Shown: piece after piece, positions 17,826 through 27,578 of the stretch
Position numbering within the stretch: position 1 is the stretch's first letter
Layout of the letters: every line of letters starts with the position of its first letter
Assembly: GCA_031296105.1 (NCBI GenBank)
Contig: JARLGJ010000073.1
Location: 1 to 64,000 of the forward strand
DNA: 64,000 nucleotides
Direction of reading: 5' to 3'
DNA from: Acidobacteriota bacterium
GTDB lineage: Bacteria; Acidobacteriota; Terriglobia; Terriglobales; Acidobacteriaceae
Made by a program: the position numbers and the translations under genes
Notes under the pieces: generated by a model
Databases searched by the model: none
Told to the model about the DNA's origin: nothing
The model's input: only the letters and a program-made list of their open reading frames with translations

Positions 17826-20006
17826 TCAGAACAGTCCTACGTTGATCCAGCCGCGCGTGTCACCCTCGCTGGTGCGGCCCACGGCGAAGGTGACGACGCC
17901 GAGCGGCGAGTTCAGCACCAGGCCCGCCGCGCCACTCTGCTCGCGCTGCCAGCTCAGAGAGGGCTGGCGCAATCCAGCCGCGTCATACCAAACAGCAAGC
18001 TGCGGACGCTCGCCGAAGAGTCCGCGCACCGGCAGCGCGCGGCGCCAGGAAATATCTCCTGAGGCGAGGCTGGCGGCATGGAACTGCTCATAGCGGAAGG
18101 CGCGCAACTCCTGCCCACCACCCATCGGAAACAGATCAAAGTAATTCAGCGTGCGGCCAAAGCTGGTAGCGCCGTGGAATGCGGTGGTGAAGGTTCCGCC
18201 CACCAGAGGCCAGTGCGCGGCAAGTTTCGCTTCGCCCAGCGGCACGGTGCGCGCTTCGTATCCGCGATAGCGCCACCGGATGGATGCCGCCCCCAGAACG
18301 CCGCGCGTGGGCAGCGCAGGATCGTTCAGAGAATTCCACTCGGCCGCCGCGCGCGGCTCAACCAGCGAGCCTTCTCCTGTAAGCAGCGCGCCAGGATACG
18401 CAATCGCCGAGGGGCGCACATAACCCGCGGCGATGCCCGCGCGCAGGCGCAGATGCGTGGCCGTGGCAAAGCCCGCGGCGAGCGTTCCAGTGTAACGGTC
18501 CTGCCAATGGGTGACGTTGCCCGCGCCGGAATACGTTGCGCTGTTTTCGCGCGCGACGTCTATGCCGGGCGCCCAGAACCAGCGGCTGGAACCGAACGAG
18601 GATTCATATTCGGCGTGAATGTTGGGACTGTATCCGGCGGCGCCGCGCAGGCGGAATTTGGCGTGATAGTTCTGCCCGGGAAAAATGGTGGCAAAGGCCA
18701 GCACCGAGCCGCGCGCCGGTTCGCCGTTGGCAATGTTCATTTGCAGCGCGGGACGCACGACGTACTGCGTGCCGCGGCGAGGGTCGAGTTCGGCGGCAAT
18801 CGCTTGCGGCGCGCCGGGTGCGGGCGCAAGGCGGTAGAAGACAGCGGGCAGCGCGCGCTCCACGGCCAGGTGGGAGAGCGCGCGCTCGATCTGCTCCAGA
18901 GAGCCATCGCCGTGATCGAGTGTGCTCTGCGCCAAACGCTGCAACGCGGGATCGGCGGCCTGGGCGCGGACGGCAACCGCGCCCGCCTCGGGCCGCAGGC
19001 GCGCGCGTCGCTCCGCCTGATAGCTGGCCCAGTCGGCATCGTTCAACGCCAGGGTGGAAAGGAAGCGCGCCTTCTGCTCGGCCGCCTGGTAGCCGCGCTC
19101 GATGAGTTCATGCGTGTGCGCCACGTCAATGCCGCCGATGCCGTGCAGAGACGGCGCAAGGATCAGGTCGGCCGAGTGCAGAGCCTCACGCTCGTTGAAG
19201 GCCACGGCCACCGAGACCGACTGCATCAGCACGCTGTCCAGAGAGTGCAGGCGCTTCTCCTGCGGAATGGGCAAATCGAAGTGCACGCCGATGACAACCT
19301 CGGCGCCCATCGCGCGCGCCACGTCCACGGGAAGGTTGTTGACCAGGCCGCCGTCCACCAGCGCGTGGCCATTCCAATCGACAGGAGAAAACAAGCCGGG
19401 CACGCTCATCGAGGCTCGCAATGCGCGCGCCAGGTTGCCGCTCTTGAGCACCTCCGGCTGGCCGGTTTGCAGGCGCGTGGCCACGCAGCGGAAGGCGGTG
19501 GGCAGTTGCGAGAAATCGTCCACGCCGGAGTAGGAGAGCACCAGGCGCGAGAGCAGAAGATCGGCAGGCTCGGCCGCGGTGAGTCCAGCGGGCAGCGAAA
19601 GTCCGCCGCCGAGACGAAGCGCAAGGTCGCCGGGAGCTTCCGCTCGCAGATTGCGCTCGGCGGCCGGAAGGTCTCCGTAGGCCGTGCCCAGGCGCAGCGC
19701 GCCGAGCACCTCGTTCTGCTGCATGATGCGTTCGATCTCGCGCGGCGAGTGGCCGGTGGCATACAGTCCGCCGATGAGGGCGCCCATGCTGCTGCCGGCG
19801 ATGGCGTCCACCGGAATGTGGTGCTCCTCAAAATATTCGAGCACGCCGATGTGGGCCAGCCCCACGGGGCCTCCGCCGGAGAGAGCCAGCGCCACGCGCG
19901 GGCGCGGCGCGGACGGTGAGCTGGCGGCCACCGTGGAAGCATCGGGCGCGGCCTGCGCCACGGCAGCAAGCAGCACAAGCAAACAGAAGGTACGCACAAA
20001 ATTCAT
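17826..20006 (-). CDS. Patatin-like phospholipase with C-terminal outer-membrane barrel (type Vd-like)
   Basis: A 726-residue exported protein. The signal peptide (MNFVRTFCLLVLLAAVAQAA) leads to a patatin domain: oxyanion loop SGGGPVGLAHIG at 43-54, nucleophile elbow GSSMG with Ser73, and catalytic Asp218 in VDGGLVNNLP. A POTRA-like segment and a beta-barrel of the Omp85/surface-antigen type follow, ending GRTSEGDTRGWINVGLF with terminal Phe, as expected for outer-membrane barrels. This layout matches PlpD-type autotransporters or barrel-anchored patatins. The ATG at 20006 is chosen because the signal peptide begins there. Secretion versus retention of the lipase is unknown. Confidence 0.85.
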   Translation of the reverse strand: MNFVRTFCLLVLLAAVAQAAPDASTVAASSPSAPRPRVALALSGGGPVGLAHIGVLEYFEEHHIPVDAIAGSSMGALIGGLYATGHSPREIERIMQQNEVLGALRLGTAYGDLPAAERNLRAEAPGDLALRLGGGLSLPAGLTAAEPADLLLSRLVLSYSGVDDFSQLPTAFRCVATRLQTGQPEVLKSGNLARALRASMSVPGLFSPVDWNGHALVDGGLVNNLPVDVARAMGAEVVIGVHFDLPIPQEKRLHSLDSVLMQSVSVAVAFNEREALHSADLILAPSLHGIGGIDVAHTHELIERGYQAAEQKARFLSTLALNDADWASYQAERRARLRPEAGAVAVRAQAADPALQRLAQSTLDHGDGSLEQIERALSHLAVERALPAVFYRLAPAPGAPQAIAAELDPRRGTQYVVRPALQMNIANGEPARGSVLAFATIFPGQNYHAKFRLRGAAGYSPNIHAEYESSFGSSRWFWAPGIDVARENSATYSGAGNVTHWQDRYTGTLAAGFATATHLRLRAGIAAGYVRPSAIAYPGALLTGEGSLVEPRAAAEWNSLNDPALPTRGVLGAASIRWRYRGYEARTVPLGEAKLAAHWPLVGGTFTTAFHGATSFGRTLNYFDLFPMGGGQELRAFRYEQFHAASLASGDISWRRALPVRGLFGERPQLAVWYDAAGLRQPSLSWQREQSGAAGLVLNSPLGVVTFAVGRTSEGDTRGWINVGLF

Positions 20007-20030
20007 CGGGCAGGTTCCGCCATCAGCATA

Positions 20031-20064
20031 GAACAAAGCGAAAGGGGCCGCGCACGGCGGCCCC
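20031..20064 (-). terminator. Intrinsic terminator after the ligase-GNAT gene
   Basis: Stem GGGGCCG (20044-20050)/CGGCCCC (20058-20064). On the minus strand it is followed by TTTCGCTTTG. It lies 24 nt after the stop of the gene at 20088 and just before the patatin start. Confidence 0.7.
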
Positions 20065-20087
20065 AAAAGCAGGTTGCGGCCCGGCTC

Positions 20088-22832
20088 CTACAGCGTGAGT
20101 TCGGCCAGGATGAGGTTGTCCTCCAGATCCGGCGCGCTGAGCTTGAAGCCCAGGTGCTGGCAGAGGTGCTGCATCTCCTTGTTTTCGCCCAGCATGTTGG
20201 AGTGCACCTTGGCGAGCTTTTGCTGCCGCGCAATGTCGATGAGGCGGCGGTACAGCTCCACGCCAATGCCCTGCCCCTGCACGTCGTCCTGCACCAGGGC
20301 GGCCAGTTCGGCTTCAGAACGGCCGTGGATTTTGCTGAGGCGTCCGACGGCAACGATCTCCGGCGCACCCTCGGCGGTGGTGCGCTCCACTACCAGCGCC
20401 ATTTCTCGGTCGTAATCGATAAAGCAGATGCGCGTAAGGCGGTCGTGCGCCGTACGCTGCGTGAGCTTGAGCGGCTGGAAGTAGCGCAGGTACACCGAGC
20501 GCTCGCTGAGGCGCTTGTGGAACTCGATCATCAGCGGCTCATCTTCGGGACGGATGGGACGGATCAACACCTGCCCGCCGTTCTTGGCCGTCCAGCGGCT
20601 TACGTACTGCACCGGGTAGGGACGGATGGCGGACCTGGGCAGTTGATCGTCGGGCACCGCGACATCATGCACCACCACGCGCGCGTCCAGGGCCAGCAGG
20701 CGCTCGGGAGAGGCCAGCAAGGGATTGATATCGATCTCCTTGATGGCCGGATTCTCGATCACCAGGTCGCTGAAGCGGACCATCAACTCTTCCAGGGCCG
20801 CCATGTCCACGGACTTGCGTCCGCGCACGCCATGCAGCGCCTTGTAGATGCTGGTCTGCTCCATCATGCGGCGGGCCAGCGTGGTGTTCAAAGGAGGCAG
20901 GGCCAGCGAGCGGTCTTTGAAGACTTCCACCAACTGGCCGCCGGTGCCGAACAGCAGCACGGGACCGAACTGCGAATCGAGGGATGAGCCGAGAATCAGC
21001 TCGTAGCCTTCCTGCCGCGCGAAGGGCTGCACGGTGACGCCCTGGAAGTGACCTTCCCCGGCCTTGGCCGCCACCGATTCGCGTATCTGGGTGTAGGCCT
21101 GGCGCACGCGCTCGGCGTTGGGCAGGTTCAGCACCACGCCGCCTACGTCCGTTTTGTGAGTGATGGTGTAGGAGTGCAGCTTGAGCACCACGGGATAGCC
21201 GATGATTTCGGCGGCGCGCACCGCTTCGTCCTCGCTGGTGGCAATCTCGGTGGGCACGCTGGGAATCCCATAGGACTCCAGCAGCTTCTTCGACTCGTAC
21301 TCGGTGAGGATGGTACGGCCGCTGCCGCGCACGGTGGAGAGGATCTCCCGCGCGCGCTGACGATCCGGCTGATAGCCGGCGGAGTTCGGCGAGGGCGTCT
21401 CATACAAGCCGCGCAGGTTGTAGGTGTAACGCCACATGTAGTTGAAGGCGTGCACCGCGGTGTCCGGGTAGAGGAACGTGGGGATGCCGGCGGAGTTCAA
21501 AATATCCAGACCCTTGGAAACCGATTCGCCACCCATCCAACTGGCCAGCAGAGGCTTGCCCAAGCCGTGCGCATAGGGCTTCAACTGCTCGGCAATCTTG
21601 GTGGGATTGGTCATGCCCTGGGGGGTCATGATGACCAACATGCCGTCGATGTTCGGGTCTTTGGCGGCAATCTGCAGGCTCTTGGCGTAACGCTCCGGCT
21701 CGGCATCGCCCAGGATGTCGATGGGATTGTTGTGGCTCCAGGCCGCGGGCAGAATCTCGTTGTAGGCCTTCATGCTCTCGGGAGTAATGTCGGCCAGCTC
21801 GCCGCCGCCCTGGATGAGCGCGTCGGTGGCCAGCACGCCCGGGCCTCCGGCGTTGGTGACAATGCCCAGGCGGTTGCCGCGCGGACGCGGCTGCTTGCTG
21901 AGCGCCTCGGTCATGTAAAAGATTTCGGCAATGGAGTTGACGCGCAACACGCCCACGCGGCGGAAGGCGGCCTCCAGCACGTCGTCCGAACCGGTAAGCG
22001 AGCCGGTGTGCGAGGCGGCGGCCTTGGCGGCGGCCGCGGTGCGCCCGGCCTTGATGACGATGATCGGCTTGGTCAGAGAGACTTCGCGGGCGGCGGAGAG
22101 GAACGAGGCCGCGTCGCCGATGGTCTCCATGTAGATGACGATGGACTGCGTGCGCGGATCGCTGCCGTAGTAATCGATGAGGTCGCCCCAGTTGACGTCC
22201 AGCATGGAGCCGATGGAGACGAAGCCGCTGAAGCCTACATTTTCGCGCAAACTCCAGTCCAGCACCGCCGTGCACAGGGCGCCGCTCTGGCTGATGAAGG
22301 CCACGTTCCCCGGACGCGCCATGGCGTTGGCGAAAGTGGCATTCAGCCCAGTGATGGGGTTCATGACGCCCAGGCAGTTCGGACCAATGATGCGCATGCG
22401 GCCCTGAATGGCCTCCATGATCTGCGTCTCAAGCCGTTGGCCGGCCTCTCCCGTCTCCTTGAAGCCGGCCGAGATGACGATGCCGCCGGGCACGCCCATG
22501 GAAACGCAATCCGTCAAAAGAGCGGGGACGCCTTCGGCCGGAGTGCAGACGACCACCAGGTCGGGAACCTCGGGAAGCTCGCGCACGCTGGGATAGGAGC
22601 GGATGCCGAGAATATTAGGCCGCTTGGGATTGACCGGATAAATGGTGCCGCCAAAGGGACTGCTGATCAAGTTCCACAACACAGTGCGGCCCACGGAACC
22701 GGCACGCTCACTGGCGCCGATCAGGGCCACGCTCTTGGGCTTGAAAATCCAGTCCAACGGATGGCTGTCGGCACGCAGCACATCGTGAGAGGGACTGACG
22801 CTGGAGGGAGGGATTTTGCCGATTGGGCTCAT
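20088..22832 (-). CDS. NDP-forming acyl-CoA ligase fused to GNAT acetyltransferase (Pat-like)
   Basis: A 914-residue cytosolic fusion. Order: CoA-binding Rossmann domain ([19 protein letters not shown] near 30-48), succinyl-CoA-ligase-like domain, ATP-grasp domain from about 490, and a GNAT domain from about 745 ([38 protein letters not shown]). The arrangement equals that of bacterial Pat/YfiQ protein acetyltransferases that regulate acetyl-CoA synthetase. The sequence keeps [10 protein letters not shown], which fits the phosphohistidine loop of active ADP-forming ligases, so it may also be a real acetate-CoA ligase. Which activity dominates cannot be decided here. The gene is monocistronic with AAGGGAAA before the start. 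Confidence 0.88.
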   Translation of the reverse strand: MSPIGKIPPSSVSPSHDVLRADSHPLDWIFKPKSVALIGASERAGSVGRTVLWNLISSPFGGTIYPVNPKRPNILGIRSYPSVRELPEVPDLVVVCTPAEGVPALLTDCVSMGVPGGIVISAGFKETGEAGQRLETQIMEAIQGRMRIIGPNCLGVMNPITGLNATFANAMARPGNVAFISQSGALCTAVLDWSLRENVGFSGFVSIGSMLDVNWGDLIDYYGSDPRTQSIVIYMETIGDAASFLSAAREVSLTKPIIVIKAGRTAAAAKAAASHTGSLTGSDDVLEAAFRRVGVLRVNSIAEIFYMTEALSKQPRPRGNRLGIVTNAGGPGVLATDALIQGGGELADITPESMKAYNEILPAAWSHNNPIDILGDAEPERYAKSLQIAAKDPNIDGMLVIMTPQGMTNPTKIAEQLKPYAHGLGKPLLASWMGGESVSKGLDILNSAGIPTFLYPDTAVHAFNYMWRYTYNLRGLYETPSPNSAGYQPDRQRAREILSTVRGSGRTILTEYESKKLLESYGIPSVPTEIATSEDEAVRAAEIIGYPVVLKLHSYTITHKTDVGGVVLNLPNAERVRQAYTQIRESVAAKAGEGHFQGVTVQPFARQEGYELILGSSLDSQFGPVLLFGTGGQLVEVFKDRSLALPPLNTTLARRMMEQTSIYKALHGVRGRKSVDMAALEELMVRFSDLVIENPAIKEIDINPLLASPERLLALDARVVVHDVAVPDDQLPRSAIRPYPVQYVSRWTAKNGGQVLIRPIRPEDEPLMIEFHKRLSERSVYLRYFQPLKLTQRTAHDRLTRICFIDYDREMALVVERTTAEGAPEIVAVGRLSKIHGRSEAELAALVQDDVQGQGIGVELYRRLIDIARQQKLAKVHSNMLGENKEMQHLCQHLGFKLSAPDLEDNLILAELTL

Positions 22833-23022
22833 ACAGGTTTCCCTTCTTGCTAACGCGGAAATGCCTCGCCAGCATCCTACACCGCGGATGCCATACGAGG
22901 CTGAGAAAATGGGGACGGCAACCCTCCCAAGGTGCGCCGAGCAGGAAAAACGCGCGGCCGGGAGCTGTCAGGAATCGTGCAGAGGGCGGCTTAAGACAAA
23001 TTCTTGAGCCGGCAAAAAGTCT

Positions 23023-23343
23023 TCATGCGCCGCGGCGCGAGGGCGGAGAAAGCGGAGGATGCTGTCGCGCCCCGCCTCCGGCGCGGACCAGAAACACGCC
23101 GGCGGCAACCCCGGCAAGGGTGCCGCACCAGAACGGAAGATGGGTGAGTACCACGGCCATTTGCAGCGCCAGGAAGGCGCCCATGAACAAAAATCCCGCG
23201 CCCAGGCGGCGCAATGGGGCCAAAGACGCCGGGTCGGGAGCCCAGTGGGAGGGAAACAGACGCTCCGGATTGCGCCGTAAGTAAGCTCCAGACAACGCGA
23301 TGACCGTACCGGCAAGAACCAGAAACCATTCAACAGGAGGCAT
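23023..23343 (-). CDS. Small predicted membrane protein
   Basis: A 106-residue hydrophobic protein starting MPPVEWFLVLAGTVIALSG. Three membrane segments can be drawn (about 6-22, 50-70 and 75-92), and the tail is Pro/Arg-rich. No family is recognised. The ATG at 23343 is used; the Shine-Dalgarno is weak, so the start is uncertain. It lies between the ligase-GNAT gene and purM, on the opposite strand from purM. Confidence 0.55.
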   Translation of the reverse strand: MPPVEWFLVLAGTVIALSGAYLRRNPERLFPSHWAPDPASLAPLRRLGAGFLFMGAFLALQMAVVLTHLPFWCGTLAGVAAGVFLVRAGGGARQHPPLSPPSRRGA

Positions 23344-23488
23344 GTTTACCCAGGTCCATGGAAGAAACTTGTATGCCAGTATGAAACTCGTTTTTCCGCA
23401 GACACAAGTATCAATGGTGTGTCCCCCGGCCGGATGGCCGGACAAGCCGCTTCCTGGAGGTTCGTCACCGCGTAAAACAGCCCGGCAG

Positions 23489-23497
23489 TGCTACAAT
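23489..23497 (+). promoter_or_regulatory. Extended -10 element upstream of purM
   Basis: TG-c-TACAAT at 23489-23497 is an extended -10 with no clear -35. It lies 48 nt before the proposed TTG start of purM and overlaps the only upstream in-frame GTG, which argues against that GTG being the start. Confidence 0.55.
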
Positions 23498-23544
23498 CTA
23501 GGTTGCGGCACTCCTCTAGAATTTTCCGCACGGACGATACGAAC

Positions 23545-24594
23545 TTGGCACAAGAGACGCAGCCCCAGAGCCTTACCTACGCCGACGCTGGCGTGGACAT
23601 TGAGCACGCTAACCGCACGAAACAGCGCATCAAGTATCTTGCGCACCGCACCTTCAACAAGTGTGTGCTGAGCGAGATCGGCGGCTTCGGCGGCCTTTTC
23701 CAGGTGGACAAGAAAAAGTTCGCGGACCCCGTGCTGGTGAGCAGCGTGGACGGCGTGGGCACCAAGCTGAAGCTCGCCTTTGAAATGGGCGTGCACCACA
23801 CCGTGGGCGGCGACCTGGTGAACCACTGCGTCAACGACATTGCCGTGCAGGGCGCCACGCCACTGTTCTTTATGGACTATCTGGCCGTAGGCAAGCTGGA
23901 GCTGGAGATCGCCGAAAAGATTGTGAGCGGCCTGGCCGAGGCCTGCAAGCATAACGGCTGCGCCCTCATCGGTGGCGAAACCGCCGAGATGCCGGGCTTC
24001 TATCCCGATGGCGAGTACGACCTGGCGGGCTTCATTCTGGGCGCGGTGGATCGCGAAAAGATCATCACCGGCAAAGACGTGCAGGTGGGCGACGTGCTGG
24101 TGGGACTGCCTTCCACCGGTCTGCACACCAACGGCTATTCGCTGGCCCGCAAGCTGATGTTCCAGGTGGCGGGCTACACGCCGGACACCTACGTCAACGA
24201 GATCAAGGGCAAGGTTGGCGGCGAGCTGATGAAGCAGCACAAGAGCTACTGGCCCATTGTGCGCCGCGTGGTGGACGCCGAGTGCGTTTCGGCCATGGCG
24301 CACATCACCGGCGGCGGCATCACCGAGAACCTGCCGCGCGTGCTGCCCAAGAACGTGAGCGCCCTGGTGGAACTGGGAAGCTGGCCCGTGCTGCCCATCT
24401 TCGAGCACATGCAAAAGATCGGCAACATCGAACAGCCGGAGATGATGCGCACCTTCAACATGGGCATCGGCATGATCCTGGTGGTACCGGCTAAGAAGTT
24501 CAAGAAGGTGCAAACCATTCTGGATCGCGCCGGCGAGAAGGGTCACGTCATCGGCCGCATCGTCAAGGGCGACCGCAAGGTGCAGTACACCTAA
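23545..24594 (+). CDS. purM: Phosphoribosylformylglycinamidine cyclo-ligase
   Basis: AIR synthetase, the fifth step of purine synthesis. About 349 residues with the family motifs TYADAGVDIEHANR near the start, SSVDGVGTKLKLA, GATPLFFMDYLA, GGETAEMPGFY and THITGGGITENLPR-like AHITGGGITENLPR. TTG at 23545 is taken as start because an upstream GTG (23488) overlaps a promoter -10 and the family does not extend further; the ribosome site is weak, so the start is only moderately sure. A strong terminator follows. purN lies 3 kb downstream and is not in the same operon. Confidence 0.95.
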   Translation: MAQETQPQSLTYADAGVDIEHANRTKQRIKYLAHRTFNKCVLSEIGGFGGLFQVDKKKFADPVLVSSVDGVGTKLKLAFEMGVHHTVGGDLVNHCVNDIAVQGATPLFFMDYLAVGKLELEIAEKIVSGLAEACKHNGCALIGGETAEMPGFYPDGEYDLAGFILGAVDREKIITGKDVQVGDVLVGLPSTGLHTNGYSLARKLMFQVAGYTPDTYVNEIKGKVGGELMKQHKSYWPIVRRVVDAECVSAMAHITGGGITENLPRVLPKNVSALVELGSWPVLPIFEHMQKIGNIEQPEMMRTFNMGIGMILVVPAKKFKKVQTILDRAGEKGHVIGRIVKGDRKVQYT

Positions 24595-24613
24595 ACGCAA
24601 AGTGAATTTTGAG

Positions 24614-24652
24614 AAATCGCGGGTTGGCCATAAGGCCGCCCGCGATTTTTTT
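24614..24652 (+). terminator. Intrinsic terminator of purM
   Basis: Stem AAATCGCGGG (24614-24623)/CCCGCGATTT (24639-24648) with a loop of 15 nt, followed by a run of T to 24652. It lies 20 nt after the purM stop. Confidence 0.88.
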
Positions 24653-24682
24653 GCGCGGAGATCATGTGCGGCAAAGAAGCGA

Positions 24683-25675
24683 TCAGGCGTGGGTGCGCAG
24701 CGCGGCCGGAAAGGCCGTGGCGCGGACTTCCTCATGGCTCTGCACCTCGCAGACGATGTAGAGCGGGCGCTGCTTGATTTCGTTGTACACGCGTCCCACA
24801 TATTCGCCGACCACGCCCAGGCCCAGCAGTTGAATGCCGACGAGGAAGGCCATGGCAATCCCCAGCCAGGCCCATCCGGGAAGCCACTGCCCGCTCCAGA
24901 GGCGCGCGCCAATCGCGCCAATGGCACCGGCCATGCCCGCCACGGTCAGCACCAAGCCGGTAAAACTCACCATGCGCAGCGGTACCACGGAGAACGAGAG
25001 CACGCCATCCACGGCCAGGGCCATCATTTTGCCGAGAGAATACTTGGTCACATCGGCCCGGCGCGAGGCGCGCTCATAGGGCACGCCCACCTGACGGAAA
25101 CCGATCCAGCTCGACATGGCGCGCAACAGGCGATGTTGTTCCCGCATGCGCAGCATGGCATCCACGGCGCGGCGATCCAGCAGGCGGAAGTCGCCGGCGT
25201 CCTGCGGAATCTGCGTCTCCGAAAGGCAATTCATCAGGCGATAGAAGCACTGCGCCGTGGCCAGCTTGAACCAGCTCTCTCCCTGGCGCGAGGAGCGCAC
25301 GCCATAGATCACCTCGTAGCCTTCCCGCCAGCGTTCGAGCATTGGCAGCAGAACGGCAGGAGGGTCTTGCAGATCCACGTCCATGATGGCCACGCAGCGG
25401 CCGGAGGCGTACTCCAGCCCGGCGGAGACGGCACGCTGGTGTCCGAAGTTGCGCGAGAGGTGAATGACCTTCACATGCTTGTCGGCGTCGAAGAGGGTCT
25501 GCAGAGCGGCGGCGGTGTCGTCGGTGGAACCGTCGTTGACGAAAATCAACTCATAGCTGGAGACGGCCGGAGACAGCACGGCGGTCAGCTCCTGATGACA
25601 CAGCGCGACAACTTCCTGCTCGTTGTAGCAGGGCAGAACAACGGACAACTCGCACTTGGGCAGTCGTTCGCTCAC
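24683..25675 (-). CDS. Family 2 glycosyltransferase, polyprenyl-phosphate sugar type
   Basis: A 330-residue GT2 enzyme of the DPM1/ArnC/GtrB type that would load a sugar onto undecaprenyl phosphate. Visible motifs: LSVVLPCYNEQE near residue 10, FVNDGSTDDT, MDVDLQDPP (metal-binding DxD region), and two C-terminal membrane helices (VSFTGLVLTVAGMAGAIGAIG, WAWLGIAMAFLVGIQLLGLGV). GTG at 25675 is preferred: a TATAAT lies exactly six bases upstream, suggesting a leaderless message; another GTG at 25708 would overlap that -10. The neighbouring GT-C protein gene lies 72 nt upstream on the same strand and probably uses the lipid-linked sugar. Confidence 0.9.
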   Translation of the reverse strand: MSERLPKCELSVVLPCYNEQEVVALCHQELTAVLSPAVSSYELIFVNDGSTDDTAAALQTLFDADKHVKVIHLSRNFGHQRAVSAGLEYASGRCVAIMDVDLQDPPAVLLPMLERWREGYEVIYGVRSSRQGESWFKLATAQCFYRLMNCLSETQIPQDAGDFRLLDRRAVDAMLRMREQHRLLRAMSSWIGFRQVGVPYERASRRADVTKYSLGKMMALAVDGVLSFSVVPLRMVSFTGLVLTVAGMAGAIGAIGARLWSGQWLPGWAWLGIAMAFLVGIQLLGLGVVGEYVGRVYNEIKQRPLYIVCEVQSHEEVRATAFPAALRTHA

Positions 25676-25681
25676 GGGGCC

Positions 25682-25687
25682 ATTATA
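25682..25687 (-). promoter_or_regulatory. TATAAT six bases before a GTG start
   Basis: Consensus -10 on the minus strand (25687-25682) with six bases to the GTG start at 25675. Transcription would start at or next to the start codon. No clear -35 was found. Confidence 0.55.
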
Positions 25688-25747
25688 CGGACACCGCGCG
25701 CGAGCCACCAGATGAGGATGCTGGCACGATGGGAAAAATGCGCACCA

Positions 25748-27481
25748 TTATGGAATCTGCGGGACACGCTCCTGGGGTGTACCCGCATCACGGCGGCGGT
25801 AGATCTCAAAATTCTTCATGTGCCGGACGGGAACATACTCCTGCGCCAGGTAATCCCGCAATGCGGGAAAACTCTGCAGAAACTGCTCGGAGTCGAGATC
25901 CGAATAGGTGATGGTGCGCAACTGGTCGCCGCGGGTGACGATGAAGTAGGTGGGAGCGGCGCGCTCGACCTGCTGGGCCGCCTCCGGCAGCCACTCCGGC
26001 GGCGACCAGCGGGAGATCAATCCCAGGTTAAGCGGGAAGCGCGTCGGCGGTTCATGTCCGGAAATGAAGTAAACCAGCGAATTGCTGCCCCAGAGGAAAA
26101 CCTTGTCCTCGGGGCGCGCATTCTGCCGCAGATAATCGAGCACCTCGATCTGTCCATCCAGGAATTCCACGCTGATTGCGCCGGGATAGCTTGCGTAGGA
26201 TACCGCGGGAGACTTGCACCACAGACTCAACTGGTGGTAACGCAAGAGCTCGCGGACATACTCGTCCGGAAGAGGCAGGAAGCAGAAATTCAACACCGCC
26301 ACCCAGAGCAGGACCACGGCAACACGCAAACCGCGGCGGCGCAGAGCGTCCGCACCCTGCTGCAAAAGCTCCAGCAACGCCACAGCCGTGTATCCCCCGG
26401 CCGCAGCCAGGAAGGGATAGCAACCGGTGAAGTAGTAATCGTGAAAGCGTACCTGCACCACGGCCGTGCTCAACACGGCGAACGCCGCCAGCAGAAGCGG
26501 CATGAAGCGCGGAAGGTTGCGGCGGAAATAAGCCAGGATCGCGGCGGCGGCCAGTGGCCCCAGCACGAACGGCGGCAGCACTCCACCAAGGCGTATCAGC
26601 GCCAAACGCAGGTAATGCGGCTCGTACTTCACGGCCTCGGCGGCGTAACGCGGCAACACCACAAACTGCGACTCATAAAAAGCCGGCCATGCGCCCTGCA
26701 CGGCCAATCCGGCAATCGCCAGCAGCACTGCTGCGGCACACGCACCCAGGACCACGCCGCAGCGCAACAGGCATTCGCGCCAGGAGGCGCGCAGCGCCAG
26801 CCGCGGAGGGCGGGCGCCAAGTTGCTCCATGTCGAGCAATGCCATCAGCAGCAGGAATGGAACGGCAACGGCAAAAGTGTATTTAAGCAGAAAAGCAAAG
26901 GCCATCAGCAGTCCGGCCAGCACGTAGCGCAAGCGCCAATGGATGCCCTGCCAGCGCAGCAACAGACAGATGCCGAGCGCACAAACGCCCTGGTACATCT
27001 CCGGCTGCGCAATCCAGTAATACATGAAGCGGCTATGCCATGCCGCGTATAGGATCAGGGCCACACTGGCGCCAAACACGCCCAGCAGCGGGCGCACAAG
27101 GCGGTAAAGCAGAAGGCAGCCCAGTGCTGCGAGCAGAATGTCCATGGCCGCCGGCGACCAGAAGACGCGACCGAAGACCGCGCCTACGGCTGCGGACACG
27201 TAGAAGATGGCGGGCGGCTTGTTGTCCCATATGTCGCGATAGAGGACTTTGCCGTGCAGAAGAGAGTTGCCAACGGTGAGGTAAGTTCCCTGGTCACGTC
27301 CCGGCGGAGTGGAGATGCAGGGCAGCAAAGTGAGCACGACGTAGATCACCGCCAGGGCCAGCACCAGCCACTCCGCGACCGGACTAAGGCGCAACGGTGC
27401 GCAGGCCGATGGGCCAGCGTTCCTGGCTGGCGGATGGGCGGCGGGTGGCTGCTGGCCCTGATGCAAAGCGGGAGTGTACAT
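25748..27481 (-). CDS. Membrane glycosyltransferase, GT-C / ArnT-PMT-like
   Basis: A 577-residue polytopic membrane protein. After a Pro/Ala-rich N-terminus the first helix (LVLALAVIYVVLTLLP) leads to the periplasmic loop GRDQGTYLTVGNSLLHGKV and YRDIWDNKPPAIFY. That loop corresponds to the acidic DxG...KPP loop of GT39/ArnT-like enzymes. About ten further helices and a C-terminal soluble domain of about 170 residues follow. Such enzymes transfer sugars from polyprenyl phosphate donors to lipid A, proteins or glycans. The acceptor is unknown here. Pairing with the adjacent GT2 gene supports one donor-plus-transferase pathway. Confidence 0.82.
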   Translation of the reverse strand: MYTPALHQGQQPPAAHPPARNAGPSACAPLRLSPVAEWLVLALAVIYVVLTLLPCISTPPGRDQGTYLTVGNSLLHGKVLYRDIWDNKPPAIFYVSAAVGAVFGRVFWSPAAMDILLAALGCLLLYRLVRPLLGVFGASVALILYAAWHSRFMYYWIAQPEMYQGVCALGICLLLRWQGIHWRLRYVLAGLLMAFAFLLKYTFAVAVPFLLLMALLDMEQLGARPPRLALRASWRECLLRCGVVLGACAAAVLLAIAGLAVQGAWPAFYESQFVVLPRYAAEAVKYEPHYLRLALIRLGGVLPPFVLGPLAAAAILAYFRRNLPRFMPLLLAAFAVLSTAVVQVRFHDYYFTGCYPFLAAAGGYTAVALLELLQQGADALRRRGLRVAVVLLWVAVLNFCFLPLPDEYVRELLRYHQLSLWCKSPAVSYASYPGAISVEFLDGQIEVLDYLRQNARPEDKVFLWGSNSLVYFISGHEPPTRFPLNLGLISRWSPPEWLPEAAQQVERAAPTYFIVTRGDQLRTITYSDLDSEQFLQSFPALRDYLAQEYVPVRHMKNFEIYRRRDAGTPQERVPQIP

Positions 27482-27578
27482 GAGAAGCCATCATACGAAC
27501 AGGGGAGGATACGGGCAACACTCGAAAGTCACCTGCGCCGAAGGTGACCGATGCCTCGCGCTATACTCGGAGGTGCCC

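Noticed and set aside
23488..23544. GTG at 23488 as the purM start
   Set aside because: It overlaps an extended -10 promoter element, and the extra 19 residues are unlike the family N-terminus.
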